64,000 bases of DNA from an uncultured Lachnospiraceae bacterium (GTDB taxonomy: Bacteria > Bacillota > Clostridia > Lachnospirales > Lachnospiraceae), in contig CAMWTP010000012.1 in assembly GCA_947177165.1 (NCBI GenBank), positions 1 to 64,000 of the forward strand, in the 5' to 3' direction. A model generated the notes under the pieces. It did no database searches and was not told where the DNA came from. It worked only from the letters and a program-made list of their open reading frames with translations. How positions within the stretch are numbered: position 1 is the first letter of the stretch; every line of letters begins with the position of its first letter. The translations under genes were made by a program, and so were the position numbers. Shown piece after piece: positions 14,587 to 23,718 of this stretch.

Positions 14587-15870
14587 TCAAAAAGCATTAA
14601 CTGCATTCTGATATTTGACGCGATAAATCCGATAGAGCGAATCGTAAATACGCTCCGGCATGATTGTGCCATCTGAGACCGCCTGCAGAACTCCCTCATA
14701 TGCCTCCTGATAATTTTCAGGCAATAAAAGCAGATCTGCTCCTGCCTGTATGGCCGCTACCGCAGCCTCAGCAGAGCTGTAATTTTCGGTGATGGCACTG
14801 TCATCAAGAGCGTCTGTCATCACCACTCCGTCAAAACCCAATGTATTTCTGAGCACATCATTGATCATCATTGATGACAGCGATGACGGTGTGTCATCTC
14901 CTGTCACGCCGCTTGCCCTGCTATGCGACACCATGATGCAGTCCACACCATTCTGAATCGCCATGGCATACACGACGAACTCACTGTTATTAAGCTCCTC
15001 CAGCGATTTGGAAGCGGCGTCCGCACCGGGGAATTTCTGCAGAACTGCACTCACTTCCGCCTCCTGCATCGCCTGTACCGCAGTGTTTACAAGCGGCGCT
15101 GCCACTGATGCATCCGAGCCGAAAGCCCTCCCCTGAAGGGAAGCTTCCCCTTCCTCCGACACAATGTCCGCCACCGGTGCCAGATTCATATTGACACCAT
15201 ACGATGCAAGTGTGGCTGCAATGCTTCCATAAACCTGTCTGACACTGTCCGTATCGCTGAGTTCCGATGCCTTCGCCGTCGTCTCCAGTCCATACTCCGA
15301 TGTACCGCACTCGGCACGCACAACTGCAAATACAGGATATTTGGCAAAACTCTTTGTCTTGGCAAGCATCTGTGCAAACTGCTCCGGCGAGTTAAAATTC
15401 TTTGACGCGTACACAAGTCCGCCTACAGGATTTTGCGTGATTGCAGCCTTTGTTCCCTCGCCGGCCTGCACTACCGTTCCGACACCTGTGATCGACTCCG
15501 GCGATACGATGAACATTCCCGCAACCATCTCCTCTGTCGTCATGCCGCTCAGCAATGACTCAATCAGCGAATTCAGCGGATCCTCATCCACAGGAGACAT
15601 ATATTCCTCATTGCGCTCGATTCCTACGCTCTGCACCTCCTCAATGTACGGCTCGCTGTCCTGCTCAGCCGCCACACTGGATTCTGCCTCCTCGATCACT
15701 CGGTTTACCTTATCATTATAGTCATTCAAATAACGGAGAACGCCTTTTACGCCAAAATACCCTGCCACCAGTATCAATACAATAATGACAATCAATATCA
15801 GATAGGCAAGGAGCTGATTTCTCAAACGCCGGCGTCTTCTCTCACGTCTGCTTGTCTTTTCGTCTTTCAT
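14587..15870 (-). CDS. Membrane-anchored GH3-like protein with degenerate active site
   Basis: A 427-residue protein with a basic N-terminus, one transmembrane anchor (about 18-45) and an extracytoplasmic glycoside hydrolase family 3 barrel like NagZ. GVNMNLAPVADI and GVVMTDALDDSAI (nucleophile Asp kept) are clear. The KHFPGHG-x-DSH segment that supplies the acid/base His-Asp dyad reads LQKFPGADAASKSLEELNN, so those residues are lost. It follows glyA by 4 bases with no clear ribosome site, suggesting coupling. It may be inactive, or a binding or regulatory relative. The fold assignment is good. Confidence 0.82.
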   Translation of the reverse strand: MKDEKTSRRERRRRRLRNQLLAYLILIVIIVLILVAGYFGVKGVLRYLNDYNDKVNRVIEEAESSVAAEQDSEPYIEEVQSVGIERNEEYMSPVDEDPLNSLIESLLSGMTTEEMVAGMFIVSPESITGVGTVVQAGEGTKAAITQNPVGGLVYASKNFNSPEQFAQMLAKTKSFAKYPVFAVVRAECGTSEYGLETTAKASELSDTDSVRQVYGSIAATLASYGVNMNLAPVADIVSEEGEASLQGRAFGSDASVAAPLVNTAVQAMQEAEVSAVLQKFPGADAASKSLEELNNSEFVVYAMAIQNGVDCIMVSHSRASGVTGDDTPSSLSSMMINDVLRNTLGFDGVVMTDALDDSAITENYSSAEAAVAAIQAGADLLLLPENYQEAYEGVLQAVSDGTIMPERIYDSLYRIYRVKYQNAVNAF

Positions 15871-15873
15871 AAT

Positions 15874-17112
15874 TTAGATTAATGGATACTTATCCGTCAG
15901 TGACTGCACGATTGCCCTTGCGCCAGCGATTCCGTTTTCCTGCTCCTTAATAACCTTGGCGATCGCATCCGCAATCTGATCCATGTCATCCTCCTTCATG
16001 CCGCGGCTTGTCACAGCCGGTGTTCCAAGTCTGATGCCGCTCGTGACAAACGGTGACTTCGGATCGTTCGGGATCGTGTTCTTATTACATGTAATATGTG
16101 CCTCATCCATCAGCTTCTCGACCACTTTGCCAGTGAGGTCGTATGTTGTGAGATCCACAAGCATCAGATGATTGTCAGTGCCGCCTGAGACAATCCTGAT
16201 ATCCCTGTCGGTCAATCCCTTGCAAAGCGCCTGTGCGTTCTTTACGATCTGCTGTTGATATGCCTTGAACTCGTCGCTGAGCGCCTCCTGGAAGCAGACT
16301 GCCTTCGCCGCGATCACATGCATGAGCGGTCCCCCCTGAATCCCTGGGAAGATAGCCTTGTTGAAATTGTATTTCTCAGCAGCCTCCCTGTTTGCAAGAA
16401 TCAGTCCGCCGCGCGGTCCTCTCAAAGTCTTGTGTGTCGTCGTCGTCACAACATCCGCATACGGCATTGGACTTGGGTGGAGTCCTGCTGCCACAAGTCC
16501 CGCAATATGAGCCATATCGACCATAAGGACAGCGCCGACTTCATCGCACACTTCCCTGAAACGCTTAAAGTCAATCGTTCTGGCATACGCACTCGCACCG
16601 GCAATGATCATCCTAGGCCTGCACTCCAGTGCCAGTTCGCGCATCTTATCATAGTCAAGGAAACCATTGTCATCCACACCGTACGGCACTACATGGAAAT
16701 ATTTTCCGGACATATTGACCGGCGAACCATGTGTGAGGTGTCCGCCATGGTCAAGATTCATACCCATAATAGTATCACCTGGCTGCAACACTGCAAACTG
16801 CACCGCCATGTTGGCCTGCGCACCGGAATGCGGCTGCACATTTGCGTAATCGCATCCAAACAGCTCCTTTGCGCGCTCAATGGCAAGATTCTCCACAACG
16901 TCTACACACTCACAGCCGCCGTAATATCTCTTTCCCGGATATCCTTCCGCGTACTTGTTGGTCAGCGGACTTCCCATCGCTGCCATAACTGCCTTGCTCA
17001 CCCAGTTCTCGGAGGCGATCAGCTCAATATGGCTGTTCTGTCTCTCCTGCTCCGCCACAATGGCATCCGCAATCTGGGGATCTATCTTTCTTACTTCGTC
17101 AAGTGAATACAT
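15874..17112 (-). CDS. glyA: Serine hydroxymethyltransferase
   Basis: A 412-residue PLP enzyme that converts serine and tetrahydrofolate to glycine and 5,10-methylene-THF, the main source of one-carbon units. The PLP-lysine motif is [13 protein letters not shown] (about 222-234). [15 protein letters not shown] and [13 protein letters not shown] are family signatures. The length is typical. It has GGAGGAAAG before the ATG and its own promoter. The GH3-like gene follows in the same direction. Confidence 0.98.
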   Translation of the reverse strand: MYSLDEVRKIDPQIADAIVAEQERQNSHIELIASENWVSKAVMAAMGSPLTNKYAEGYPGKRYYGGCECVDVVENLAIERAKELFGCDYANVQPHSGAQANMAVQFAVLQPGDTIMGMNLDHGGHLTHGSPVNMSGKYFHVVPYGVDDNGFLDYDKMRELALECRPRMIIAGASAYARTIDFKRFREVCDEVGAVLMVDMAHIAGLVAAGLHPSPMPYADVVTTTTHKTLRGPRGGLILANREAAEKYNFNKAIFPGIQGGPLMHVIAAKAVCFQEALSDEFKAYQQQIVKNAQALCKGLTDRDIRIVSGGTDNHLMLVDLTTYDLTGKVVEKLMDEAHITCNKNTIPNDPKSPFVTSGIRLGTPAVTSRGMKEDDMDQIADAIAKVIKEQENGIAGARAIVQSLTDKYPLI

Positions 17113-17150
17113 GAATCTTTCCTCCGTATCTGCATAATGTTATAATCTGT

Positions 17151-17179
17151 AGTATACCTGTTTTTGAATCATATTACAA
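17151..17179 (-). promoter_or_regulatory. glyA promoter
   Basis: On the minus strand TTGTAA (17174-17179), a 17-base spacer and TATACT (17151-17156), 38 bases before the glyA ATG. Confidence 0.7.
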
Positions 17180-17182
17180 GCA

Positions 17183-18208
17183 TTAATTGAAGTGGAAGAT
17201 CCTCTGACAGATCTTATATCCGTCGACTGTGATCTTCCTGCCCAGCTTTCCCGGAAGGTTCATGGCATTTCCGAGAAGCCCCATCCGAAGGCGTGCCCAC
17301 AGCACCTTATCCTTCGTCTTGATATACTGCCAGAGGTCTTTTTTCTTCTCAAGATTCTCCTCAGTCTCAGAGCGTATCAGCAATACGGAAGACACAGTCG
17401 TGATAATGTCAAGGTAATTGACCATATATTTTCGCACCTTGCCGTTTGCCAGGATATGCTGCTTCTCCGCCACATAGTAGTCCACCATCAGCTTATTCAC
17501 CTTGATTTGCTGGTCAATCCTTCCGATCATAACCTGTTCGTTGACAGACTGATCTGCACGCCCGATAAAATAACGGTAGAAATTTACATCCATATAATAC
17601 ATTGTCCTGACATATGGAAGCGGATTGAACACGAAAATGTTATCCACATAAAAGGTGTTCTCCGGAAGCTTTAATCCACAATCACGCAGCAGATTTGTTC
17701 TATAAATAACAGAGTGCATCAATATATACTGCCCTACCCTGAAGTGACGCACGTCCTTCCATGTAAAGATCTCCTCCTGCGGCAGCGCATGGTGGTACTT
17801 CATGACTTTCTTGCGCTTCTCCCCCTCTTTCTCGTAGACAAAATTACTGATCAGCATGTCGATGGAATTTCCGCTCTGCAGAAGTTCTTTGAGCTTGTCC
17901 AGAATCTGTATATACGCGCTCTGGCTCACCCAGTCATCACTGTCCACAACCTTGAAATAAAGTCCTTTTGCATGCTCCAACCCGGCATTGACGGCCGAAC
18001 CATGACCGCCGTTTTCCTTGTTTACCACCTTGATAATCCCCGGAAAACGCTCCCTGTACTCCTCCGCAATATCCGGTGTATTGTCACTGGAACCATCGTT
18101 GATGACGATGATCTCCACATCCTCGCCCCCCGGAAGCAGGGAGTCGATGCATTTGCGCATGTAAGCTCCCGAATTGTAACAGGGGATCGCTATTGATAAT
18201 AATTTCAT
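17183..18208 (-). CDS. Family 2 glycosyltransferase
   Basis: A 341-residue GT-A fold glycosyltransferase. The N-terminus has the nucleotide-sugar site LLSIAIPCYNSGAYMRKCID, then EIIVINDGSSDNT, NGGHGSAVNAGLEHA and the metal-binding VVDSDDWV. No transmembrane segments are obvious. The C-terminal half is helical and basic, as in exopolysaccharide or teichoic acid transferases. ATG 18208 follows GGAG. An in-frame TTG at 18220 is less likely. The acceptor is unknown, and it stands alone rather than in a polysaccharide cluster. Confidence 0.92.
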   Translation of the reverse strand: MKLLSIAIPCYNSGAYMRKCIDSLLPGGEDVEIIVINDGSSDNTPDIAEEYRERFPGIIKVVNKENGGHGSAVNAGLEHAKGLYFKVVDSDDWVSQSAYIQILDKLKELLQSGNSIDMLISNFVYEKEGEKRKKVMKYHHALPQEEIFTWKDVRHFRVGQYILMHSVIYRTNLLRDCGLKLPENTFYVDNIFVFNPLPYVRTMYYMDVNFYRYFIGRADQSVNEQVMIGRIDQQIKVNKLMVDYYVAEKQHILANGKVRKYMVNYLDIITTVSSVLLIRSETEENLEKKKDLWQYIKTKDKVLWARLRMGLLGNAMNLPGKLGRKITVDGYKICQRIFHFN

Positions 18209-18233
18209 ACGAATCTCCAATCTTTTTATGATC

Positions 18234-18394
18234 TAAGGAAATGTTAATAAATTACTCATGACAATTACTTGTCTAAATGCCCATCTGCGGCATCAGATAA
18301 TCTTGACGTAGCCCGCTACGCCTGCGATTATCTTCTTTGCATCTGAACATTTATACGACGTACTTGTCACAAGTAATTCCTTAACAGTTCCTAA
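18234..18394. repeat. Long imperfect palindromic repeat (MITE-like)
   Basis: About 70-base arms pair imperfectly. The left end GGAAATGTTAATAAATTACT matches the complement of the right end GGAACTGTTAAGGAATTACT, and the match continues inward through TAAATG, ATCTGC and AGATAATC. The centre is CGTAGCCCGCTACG. The right arm contains the last codons and stop of the DUF1653 gene (18381). No ORF or transposase is inside. Confidence 0.7.
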
Positions 18395-18971
18395 GGCGGT
18401 TGCACTCAAAACGCTTCATTGTCAGCAGACAGCTTTTGATCTCATTGTAACGGGTTTCGATATCGCCCTCTTTCACCTCTGTGTCAAGGCTCACCGCCAT
18501 TGTATCAATCATAGCATCTGTTATTCTCGGGTGAAGCGAACTAAGTATCTGGAGCTTCTTCTCATAAGAACCGGCATCCAGAAATTCCACCAGCCCCGCG
18601 TCAAGCTCAAAACATTGTTCATCCCCAACACTTTGAGTCCCTGCACGGATGCCCTCCTTCCCTGTGCCGGATTCCTCCTGCCCTCTATTTAAAATCCTGT
18701 CAGATGTCTCCGCTGATGCCTCTGTAGTCTCCTCAGGCGTGGTACCCACTTTTTCGAAGCGGTAAACCTGTCCCGCGTCAGGATATTTCCTGGTGTCAAC
18801 CTTGCTCATGAACATCTCAAGCGGGCGCACGTAAACCTCATACGGCGCATATAACTGCTGGTATACCACCATCTTCATGCCGTTCTCCGAGTGGTACGCC
18901 AGCGTGATAATTTGATATATATTTCCTTTAAAATGTCGATAGATTTCCTGTGGTCTGGGATTTGGCCGCAT
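18381..18971 (-). CDS. DUF1653 domain protein
   Basis: A 196-residue protein. Residues 8-70 form a DUF1653 domain (YRHFKGNIYQIITLAYHSEN, MVVYQQLYAPYEVYVRPLEM, KYPDAGQVYRFE). This small beta domain has no assigned function. Residues 75-115 are a Glu/Thr-rich low-complexity linker and the rest is a helical domain. AAGGAGG lies 12 bases before the ATG. The final residues and stop codon come from the palindromic repeat at 18234-18394, so the C-terminus has probably been altered by insertion of the repeat. Confidence 0.85.
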   Translation of the reverse strand: MRPNPRPQEIYRHFKGNIYQIITLAYHSENGMKMVVYQQLYAPYEVYVRPLEMFMSKVDTRKYPDAGQVYRFEKVGTTPEETTEASAETSDRILNRGQEESGTGKEGIRAGTQSVGDEQCFELDAGLVEFLDAGSYEKKLQILSSLHPRITDAMIDTMAVSLDTEVKEGDIETRYNEIKSCLLTMKRFECNRLRNC

Positions 18972-19446
18972 AATCCAGTCATACCTCCTTTCCTTGATAC
19001 TGCAAAAACCTTTCCAAATTATTCTATACTATTTTCCCTGATTTGTCATTTGTTTATTAATATAAAAACCCCTGTTATTATATCCAGAATTTGAAAAATT
19101 ATGCGAATCATTTCCAAACCTGCCTGTATCATAATTCCCCTTGACCGCTCGTCCTCCGCAATTTCAGCACCTGCAGGAATTTGTAGTTACATTTTTCTAA
19201 TTTCACACTGAAAAATCACTCTATTTCTTTCATGCTCTCCAAATGCAAAGATTTTTTTCTGAATTTCAGTTTTTTTGTAAAAAATATGTTTTTTTGTTAT
19301 AAATTCTACTTTTATGGCAATAGCGTGTTGTTGTTTTTTTCACCCGTTTTACCCTCTTGTCATCATGTTTTTCATATTATATGATTAAAATAGTTGATGG
19401 ACATGGCTGAACTCTTACCAAAACAAAAAAGGAGACGCAGGCAAAT
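18972..19446. other. AT-rich intergenic region between divergent genes
   Basis: It holds the promoter at 19357-19385 for the rightward gene. The rest is AT-rich with long T-runs. No reading frame with a ribosome site, no RNA structure and no repeat was found. Confidence 0.6.
19357..19385 (+). promoter_or_regulatory. Promoter of the 19447 gene
   Basis: TTGTCA (19357-19362), 17-base spacer, TATGAT (19380-19385), 61 bases before the ATG. Confidence 0.7.
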
Positions 19447-19989
19447 ATGAAGGAGCGTTTTGAATTTGAAGGCACTTCTACCGGTGAATACCGCGAAGGA
19501 CTCTATGTGATGTACTGCGGCAAGGAATACCCTGCTGTGTATCTAGGAGTTGGACGTTTCGTACTCTACTCAAATACTGCAGATGAAAATTTTACGTTTC
19601 CAACGCAAGATGGAAGGTATCTGTTGCAGACAGACATGCGCGACGAGAATCTCACACGCGCATGCAACATCCGTATGATTGGTATCATGCAGAACAGTTA
19701 CGAGAGTGTGACAATACGCAATATTCTCAAAGAAGGCGTCATTGTCTCTACTTCCAATCCCCGGCTGGGTTTTGAGCTTGGACTCAGGCCAGTGAAAAAT
19801 CTCGGTTTTACGGGACTCGTGGACAGAAAAGTGCTGGTCGGTATCTATGAAGAGCGGGATTATCTGTGGAACCCCACACTTGGTATCTGCAGTACACTCT
19901 GCCAAGTGACAGGCACCAGGGATAAGGATTCCTGGTTTATCGAGAATGACCGTATCATGCAGCTCTATATGATGGAATCTAAAAAATAA
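19447..19989 (+). CDS. Conserved-looking hypothetical protein
   Basis: A 180-residue soluble protein starting MKERFEFEGTSTGEYREGLY. AAAGGAG precedes the ATG. It reads as mainly beta strands with no signal or membrane segment. I do not recognise a domain. It is a single-gene unit with its own promoter and a strong bidirectional terminator shared with htpG. Confidence 0.75.
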   Translation: MKERFEFEGTSTGEYREGLYVMYCGKEYPAVYLGVGRFVLYSNTADENFTFPTQDGRYLLQTDMRDENLTRACNIRMIGIMQNSYESVTIRNILKEGVIVSTSNPRLGFELGLRPVKNLGFTGLVDRKVLVGIYEERDYLWNPTLGICSTLCQVTGTRDKDSWFIENDRIMQLYMMESKK

Positions 19990-20020
19990 AAATTCAGCAG
20001 GCAAAAGCCTGCTGAATTTT
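19988..20020. terminator. Bidirectional terminator between the 19447 gene and htpG
   Basis: Arms AATTCAGCAGGC and GCCTGCTGAATT with an AAAA loop, flanked by A-run and T-run on the two sides. Confidence 0.9.
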
Positions 20021-22134
20021 TATTTTGTTAAAAGCATCATAATCTTGTTGCTTCTGTTGATAAACTTCGTCATAGCCTCCGGCTGCAGCGGCGCCTGCTG
20101 AATCAATGCAAGGTCGTAGAGCTGCTCACAGATCAATTCCACGTTCCCGCCTTCCTTGTTGTCAAGCACATAAGATACAAGCTCATTGTTTGCATTGAGA
20201 ACCAGGGTCTCGCCCTCTCTGCCCATCGCACCCATATCCATGCCCGGCATCGCATACATCCTCATCATGTCCTGCATTCTGCGCGACTCCTCAGAAACAG
20301 TAATCATCGAAGCGATGTCCGCATTCCTGAGTTTCTCCACCTTTACGGTAATATTCTCATTCTTTACAGCCTTCTTGAAGACCTCTGTGATCTCCTCACT
20401 CTTCTTGGTGAGCTCTTCCTCCTCCTCTTTGGAGTTCTCTGCCTTGAAGCTGTCTGTCAGGTCTGCGTCGATGCGCGCGAACTTGATTCCTTCATTCTTT
20501 GACTCCAGCTGGGATACAAACGGCTGATCGATCTTATCCGGCAGCACGACAGCATCCATGTTTGCTTCCTTGAACATATTCACATACTGGCTCTGCTGTA
20601 CGAGGTCTGTCACATAGTAAATAATCTTCTCTTTCGTTTCCTCAGTCTCTGCATCCTTCGCCGTATCGCCGTCACCGTCAACGACTTCGGCCTCCACCTT
20701 CTCTCCGGTCTCAGCATCTGTGGCGGACGCAGCATTTTCATCCTTATTTTCCGCCTCATCCGGATCAATCTTCTTGACCTCGAGACACTCGGGAAGCGTC
20801 AGGTACTTTCCGTCAAGATTCTTGAACAGGATATAATCTGTCATCTTCTCACAGAACTTGTCATCCTTCAGGCAGCCAAACTTGATAAACGGGCTGATGT
20901 CATCCCAGTATTTTTCATAATTTTCCTTGTCCGTCTTGCACATCCCGGAGAGCTTATCTGCAACCTTCTTGGTGATGTACTCACTGATCTTTGTCACAAA
21001 GCCATCATTCTGCAGCGCACTTCTCGATACATTCAGCGGCAGATCCGGACAGTCAATCACACCCTTGAGCAGCAGTAAGAATTCTGGGATGACCTCCTTG
21101 ATATTGTCCGCGATAAATACCTGATTGTTGTACAGTTTTATCGTTCCCTCGATGGACTCATACTCCATATTGATCTTCGGGAAGTAGAGAATGCCCTTCA
21201 TGTTAAACGGATAATCCATATTCAGGTGAATCCAGAAGAGCGGCTCCTTGTAGTCGGCAAATACCTTGCGGTAAAATTCAATATACTCTTCCTTGGTGCA
21301 CTCGTTTGGATGCTTTGCCCACAGAGGATGCGTCTCATTCAGGGGTACAGGGCGCTTCCTGATCTTTAACTTCGGCACCTTCTCCTTGGTCGGCTCTGCG
21401 CCATCCTCGCCCGGGATCTCCTTCTCCTCCTCAAAGGACTCCACTACCACATCGTCCTCTCTCTTGTCGTCGGGATCAATGGTCTCAAACTCCTCCGGTG
21501 CATTCGCCTTCTCAAGATAAATCTCATACGGCATAAAAGAACAGTACTTCTTGATCACTTCCCTGGCCTTGTACTCATTGCAGAACTCCAGGCAGTCCTC
21601 GTTGAGAAACAGCGTAATCTCTGTGCCGACCGCAGTCCTGTCCCCGTCCCTCATGGAAAATTCTGTGCCGCCGTCGCACTCCCAATGCACCGGAACTGCA
21701 TCTTTCTGATAAGAGAGCGTATCAATATGCACCTCATCCGCCACCATAAACGCAGAATAGAAACCAAGTCCGAAATGACCGATGATCTGATCGTCATTTG
21801 CCTTATCCTTGTACTTCTCAATAAAGTCTGTCGCCCCGGAAAAAGCGATCTGGTTAATGTACTCCTCAACTTCCTCCGCTGTCATACCAAGTCCGGTATC
21901 AATGAATTTGAGTGTCTTTGCCTCTGGATTGACAATAATGTGGATATCCTTCTTAACACCAGCAGGATATTCATACTCTCCCATCATCTCAAGCTTATTT
22001 AACTTCGTGATGGCATCACACCCGTTTGAAATCAACTCTCTATAAAAGATATCGTGATCTGAATACAACCACTTCTTAATAATGGGAAAAATATTGTCGC
22101 TGTTGATTGACAAGTTTCCGCGCTTCTCTGCCAT
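20020..22134 (-). CDS. htpG: Chaperone protein HtpG (bacterial Hsp90)
   Basis: A 704-residue Hsp90. The N-terminal ATPase shows YRELISNGCDAITK, IDTGLGMTAEE and GHFGLGFYSAFMVAD. The middle domain includes FWIHLNMDYPFNMKGILYFP and LPLNVSRSALQ. Compared with E. coli HtpG (about 624 residues) it has extra acidic segments at about 211-258 and 455-502. ATG 22134 follows AAAGGAA; the longer frame to 22209 overlaps the promoter and is rejected. A CIRCE element lies upstream, so HrcA control is expected. Confidence 0.97.
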   Translation of the reverse strand: MAEKRGNLSINSDNIFPIIKKWLYSDHDIFYRELISNGCDAITKLNKLEMMGEYEYPAGVKKDIHIIVNPEAKTLKFIDTGLGMTAEEVEEYINQIAFSGATDFIEKYKDKANDDQIIGHFGLGFYSAFMVADEVHIDTLSYQKDAVPVHWECDGGTEFSMRDGDRTAVGTEITLFLNEDCLEFCNEYKAREVIKKYCSFMPYEIYLEKANAPEEFETIDPDDKREDDVVVESFEEEKEIPGEDGAEPTKEKVPKLKIRKRPVPLNETHPLWAKHPNECTKEEYIEFYRKVFADYKEPLFWIHLNMDYPFNMKGILYFPKINMEYESIEGTIKLYNNQVFIADNIKEVIPEFLLLLKGVIDCPDLPLNVSRSALQNDGFVTKISEYITKKVADKLSGMCKTDKENYEKYWDDISPFIKFGCLKDDKFCEKMTDYILFKNLDGKYLTLPECLEVKKIDPDEAENKDENAASATDAETGEKVEAEVVDGDGDTAKDAETEETKEKIIYYVTDLVQQSQYVNMFKEANMDAVVLPDKIDQPFVSQLESKNEGIKFARIDADLTDSFKAENSKEEEEELTKKSEEITEVFKKAVKNENITVKVEKLRNADIASMITVSEESRRMQDMMRMYAMPGMDMGAMGREGETLVLNANNELVSYVLDNKEGGNVELICEQLYDLALIQQAPLQPEAMTKFINRSNKIMMLLTK

Positions 22135-22193
22135 AAAATCACATTCCTTTCTCGTATTTGTTTTGACTTGTCCAAAGTTATTGGCTGAAATAT

Positions 22194-22222
22194 AGTTTAA
22201 TACCCCCAAATATAAAAGTCAA
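22194..22222 (-). promoter_or_regulatory. htpG promoter
   Basis: On the minus strand TTGACT (22217-22222), 17-base spacer, TAAACT (22194-22199), 59 bases before the htpG ATG. Confidence 0.8.
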
Positions 22223-22229
22223 GAGCAAA

Positions 22230-22256
22230 TTAGCACTCATTTCACCTGAGTGCTAA
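22230..22256. promoter_or_regulatory. CIRCE operator (HrcA binding site)
   Basis: TTAGCACTC, 9 bases, GAGTGCTAA: a perfect CIRCE inverted repeat. It lies 7 bases upstream of the htpG -35 box, where HrcA would be expected to repress. This is between the PrsA-like gene's stop and htpG. Confidence 0.95.
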
Positions 22257-22301
22257 TAATTCATATTTTGTTTATACTTTCTTTATTTTTTTCTCATGTA
22301 A

Positions 22302-23372
22302 TCAGGCAAATACTTCATGGTAGACCTCAAAGAAACTGCTTGTCGTCACTTCCTCATCATCGATAAACCTTACCTTCTCCCACAGCTCCTCATTCAGACT
22401 TCTGGTGAGTCCTTCCACAAACCCTGAATACTCCTCGTTAAATACCTCTTTCCTGCGCTGTTCCACAATCTTCACCTTATTGCGGTCTGTCTCATCTCTG
22501 TCAAATGTACTGATGCATTTGATGATGTGATATCCGTGTTCTGTCTCCACAATGTCACTGATCTCGTCCGTCCCGAGATTGAAAGCCGCATCCTCAAACG
22601 CCGTATCCATCGTCCCCTTTCCAAAGGAATAGGAAGAATTGCTGTCCTCATTGTACTGAGCAATCAAACCTGAAAAATCCTCGCCCTCCCGCGCTTTTCT
22701 GAGCACTTCTTCCGCCTTCTGATATGCCTCTTTCCTTGCATCTTCCGGATACGATACATGCTCCCCCGCCTCATTCATGGAACAGGTTCTGATCAGAATA
22801 TGCTGTACTGTAATTGTTCTCGCCTCGTCATCGCTGATCTCAGGATTAATGTCCGCGATCAGATACTCATACACTTTTTCCGCCAGGGAATACTCCTCAT
22901 ACATTTTACACAATTTCTTTTCATCTACAGCCAGCAGCTCCCGCTCCTTGTCCTTCAAGGATTCATAATACTGTTTCGCGGCTTTTGCAGCGTTGCTGCG
23001 CTCCTCGTCAGAAAGACTTATTTCATATTTTTCGGCAAGCAGGTTCATCGCCTTAATGCGCGCGATCCTGGCGAGCACCGTCTCTTTCACGTTCTCCTCC
23101 AGCGTCTCTCCCTCGTATGCGGTCTGCCAGATCTGGCTGCCAAGAGCCTGCTCATATTGATTTTTCATATTTGTCAGATAGACCATCACCTCAGGCAGTC
23201 TGCAGGATATCTTGTCAATCCGGAATACCTCATCCTTATCAAAACCGGTCGTAAACACGACCTTCGTATTTCCGTGTTCGTTCAATTTAATCTTACAGCC
23301 TGTCATCATAAAAACCGCCGTGAACAGGACTGCTGCAAATTTTGCAATATATCTGTGATGAATCAATTTCAT
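22302..23372 (-). CDS. PrsA-like peptidylprolyl isomerase lipoprotein
   Basis: A 356-residue lipoprotein. The signal peptide ends in the lipobox MMTGCK (Cys about 26). A SurA/PrsA-type helical chaperone region follows. The parvulin domain lies at about 190-310 (TVQHILIRTC, SYSFGKGTMD, AAFNLGTDEISDIVETEHGY). Such proteins fold secreted proteins at the outer face of the membrane. ATG 23372 is chosen because GGAGG lies 5 bases upstream, not the ATG at 23387. It lies upstream of htpG in the same direction but htpG has its own promoter. Confidence 0.9.
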   Translation of the reverse strand: MKLIHHRYIAKFAAVLFTAVFMMTGCKIKLNEHGNTKVVFTTGFDKDEVFRIDKISCRLPEVMVYLTNMKNQYEQALGSQIWQTAYEGETLEENVKETVLARIARIKAMNLLAEKYEISLSDEERSNAAKAAKQYYESLKDKERELLAVDEKKLCKMYEEYSLAEKVYEYLIADINPEISDDEARTITVQHILIRTCSMNEAGEHVSYPEDARKEAYQKAEEVLRKAREGEDFSGLIAQYNEDSNSSYSFGKGTMDTAFEDAAFNLGTDEISDIVETEHGYHIIKCISTFDRDETDRNKVKIVEQRRKEVFNEEYSGFVEGLTRSLNEELWEKVRFIDDEEVTTSSFFEVYHEVFA

Positions 23373-23718
23373 ACCGGCCTCCATCATTATCCTTCAAAGT
23401 ATCTCTCATCTAATGTAACAGTTTTTTGAATCCGCTGCAATAAAATTTCCGAAAACGCAAAAACATATTTCCCTGTCCGCCGCATATATTTAGGAAGACA
23501 CTCGCGGACGCAAATGTCTAAAATGCTGGATTTTCCACAGAATTGACCGTATTGTTTGTACAAAAAAATCAAATAATTCTGTGGCATTATCCTTTTATTT
23601 TTGTTATAATAAAAAATACGGTTATACAAATTGTTTTCGCTGTAAATACCGGTGCAGACAGCCGGTATTTCACGTTTTATATAGATTTGTCTTATATCAT
23701 GATTTATGGGGGAATATC
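23373..23718. other. Divergent intergenic region with leader hairpin
   Basis: A TATAAT box at 23605-23610 fits the rightward MBOAT gene but lacks a good -35. A 9-bp hairpin, AAATACCGG (23644-23652) with CCGGTATTT (23662-23670), lies in the likely leader and may affect expression. No coding frame with a ribosome site was found. Confidence 0.5.

Noticed and set aside
16255..17106. 283-codon rightward frame
   Set aside because: It is antisense to glyA, which is full length and has intact motifs. It is a codon-bias shadow.
17113..17182. Riboswitch upstream of glyA
   Set aside because: The gap is only 70 bases and holds a promoter and ribosome site. There is no room for a folate or glycine riboswitch.
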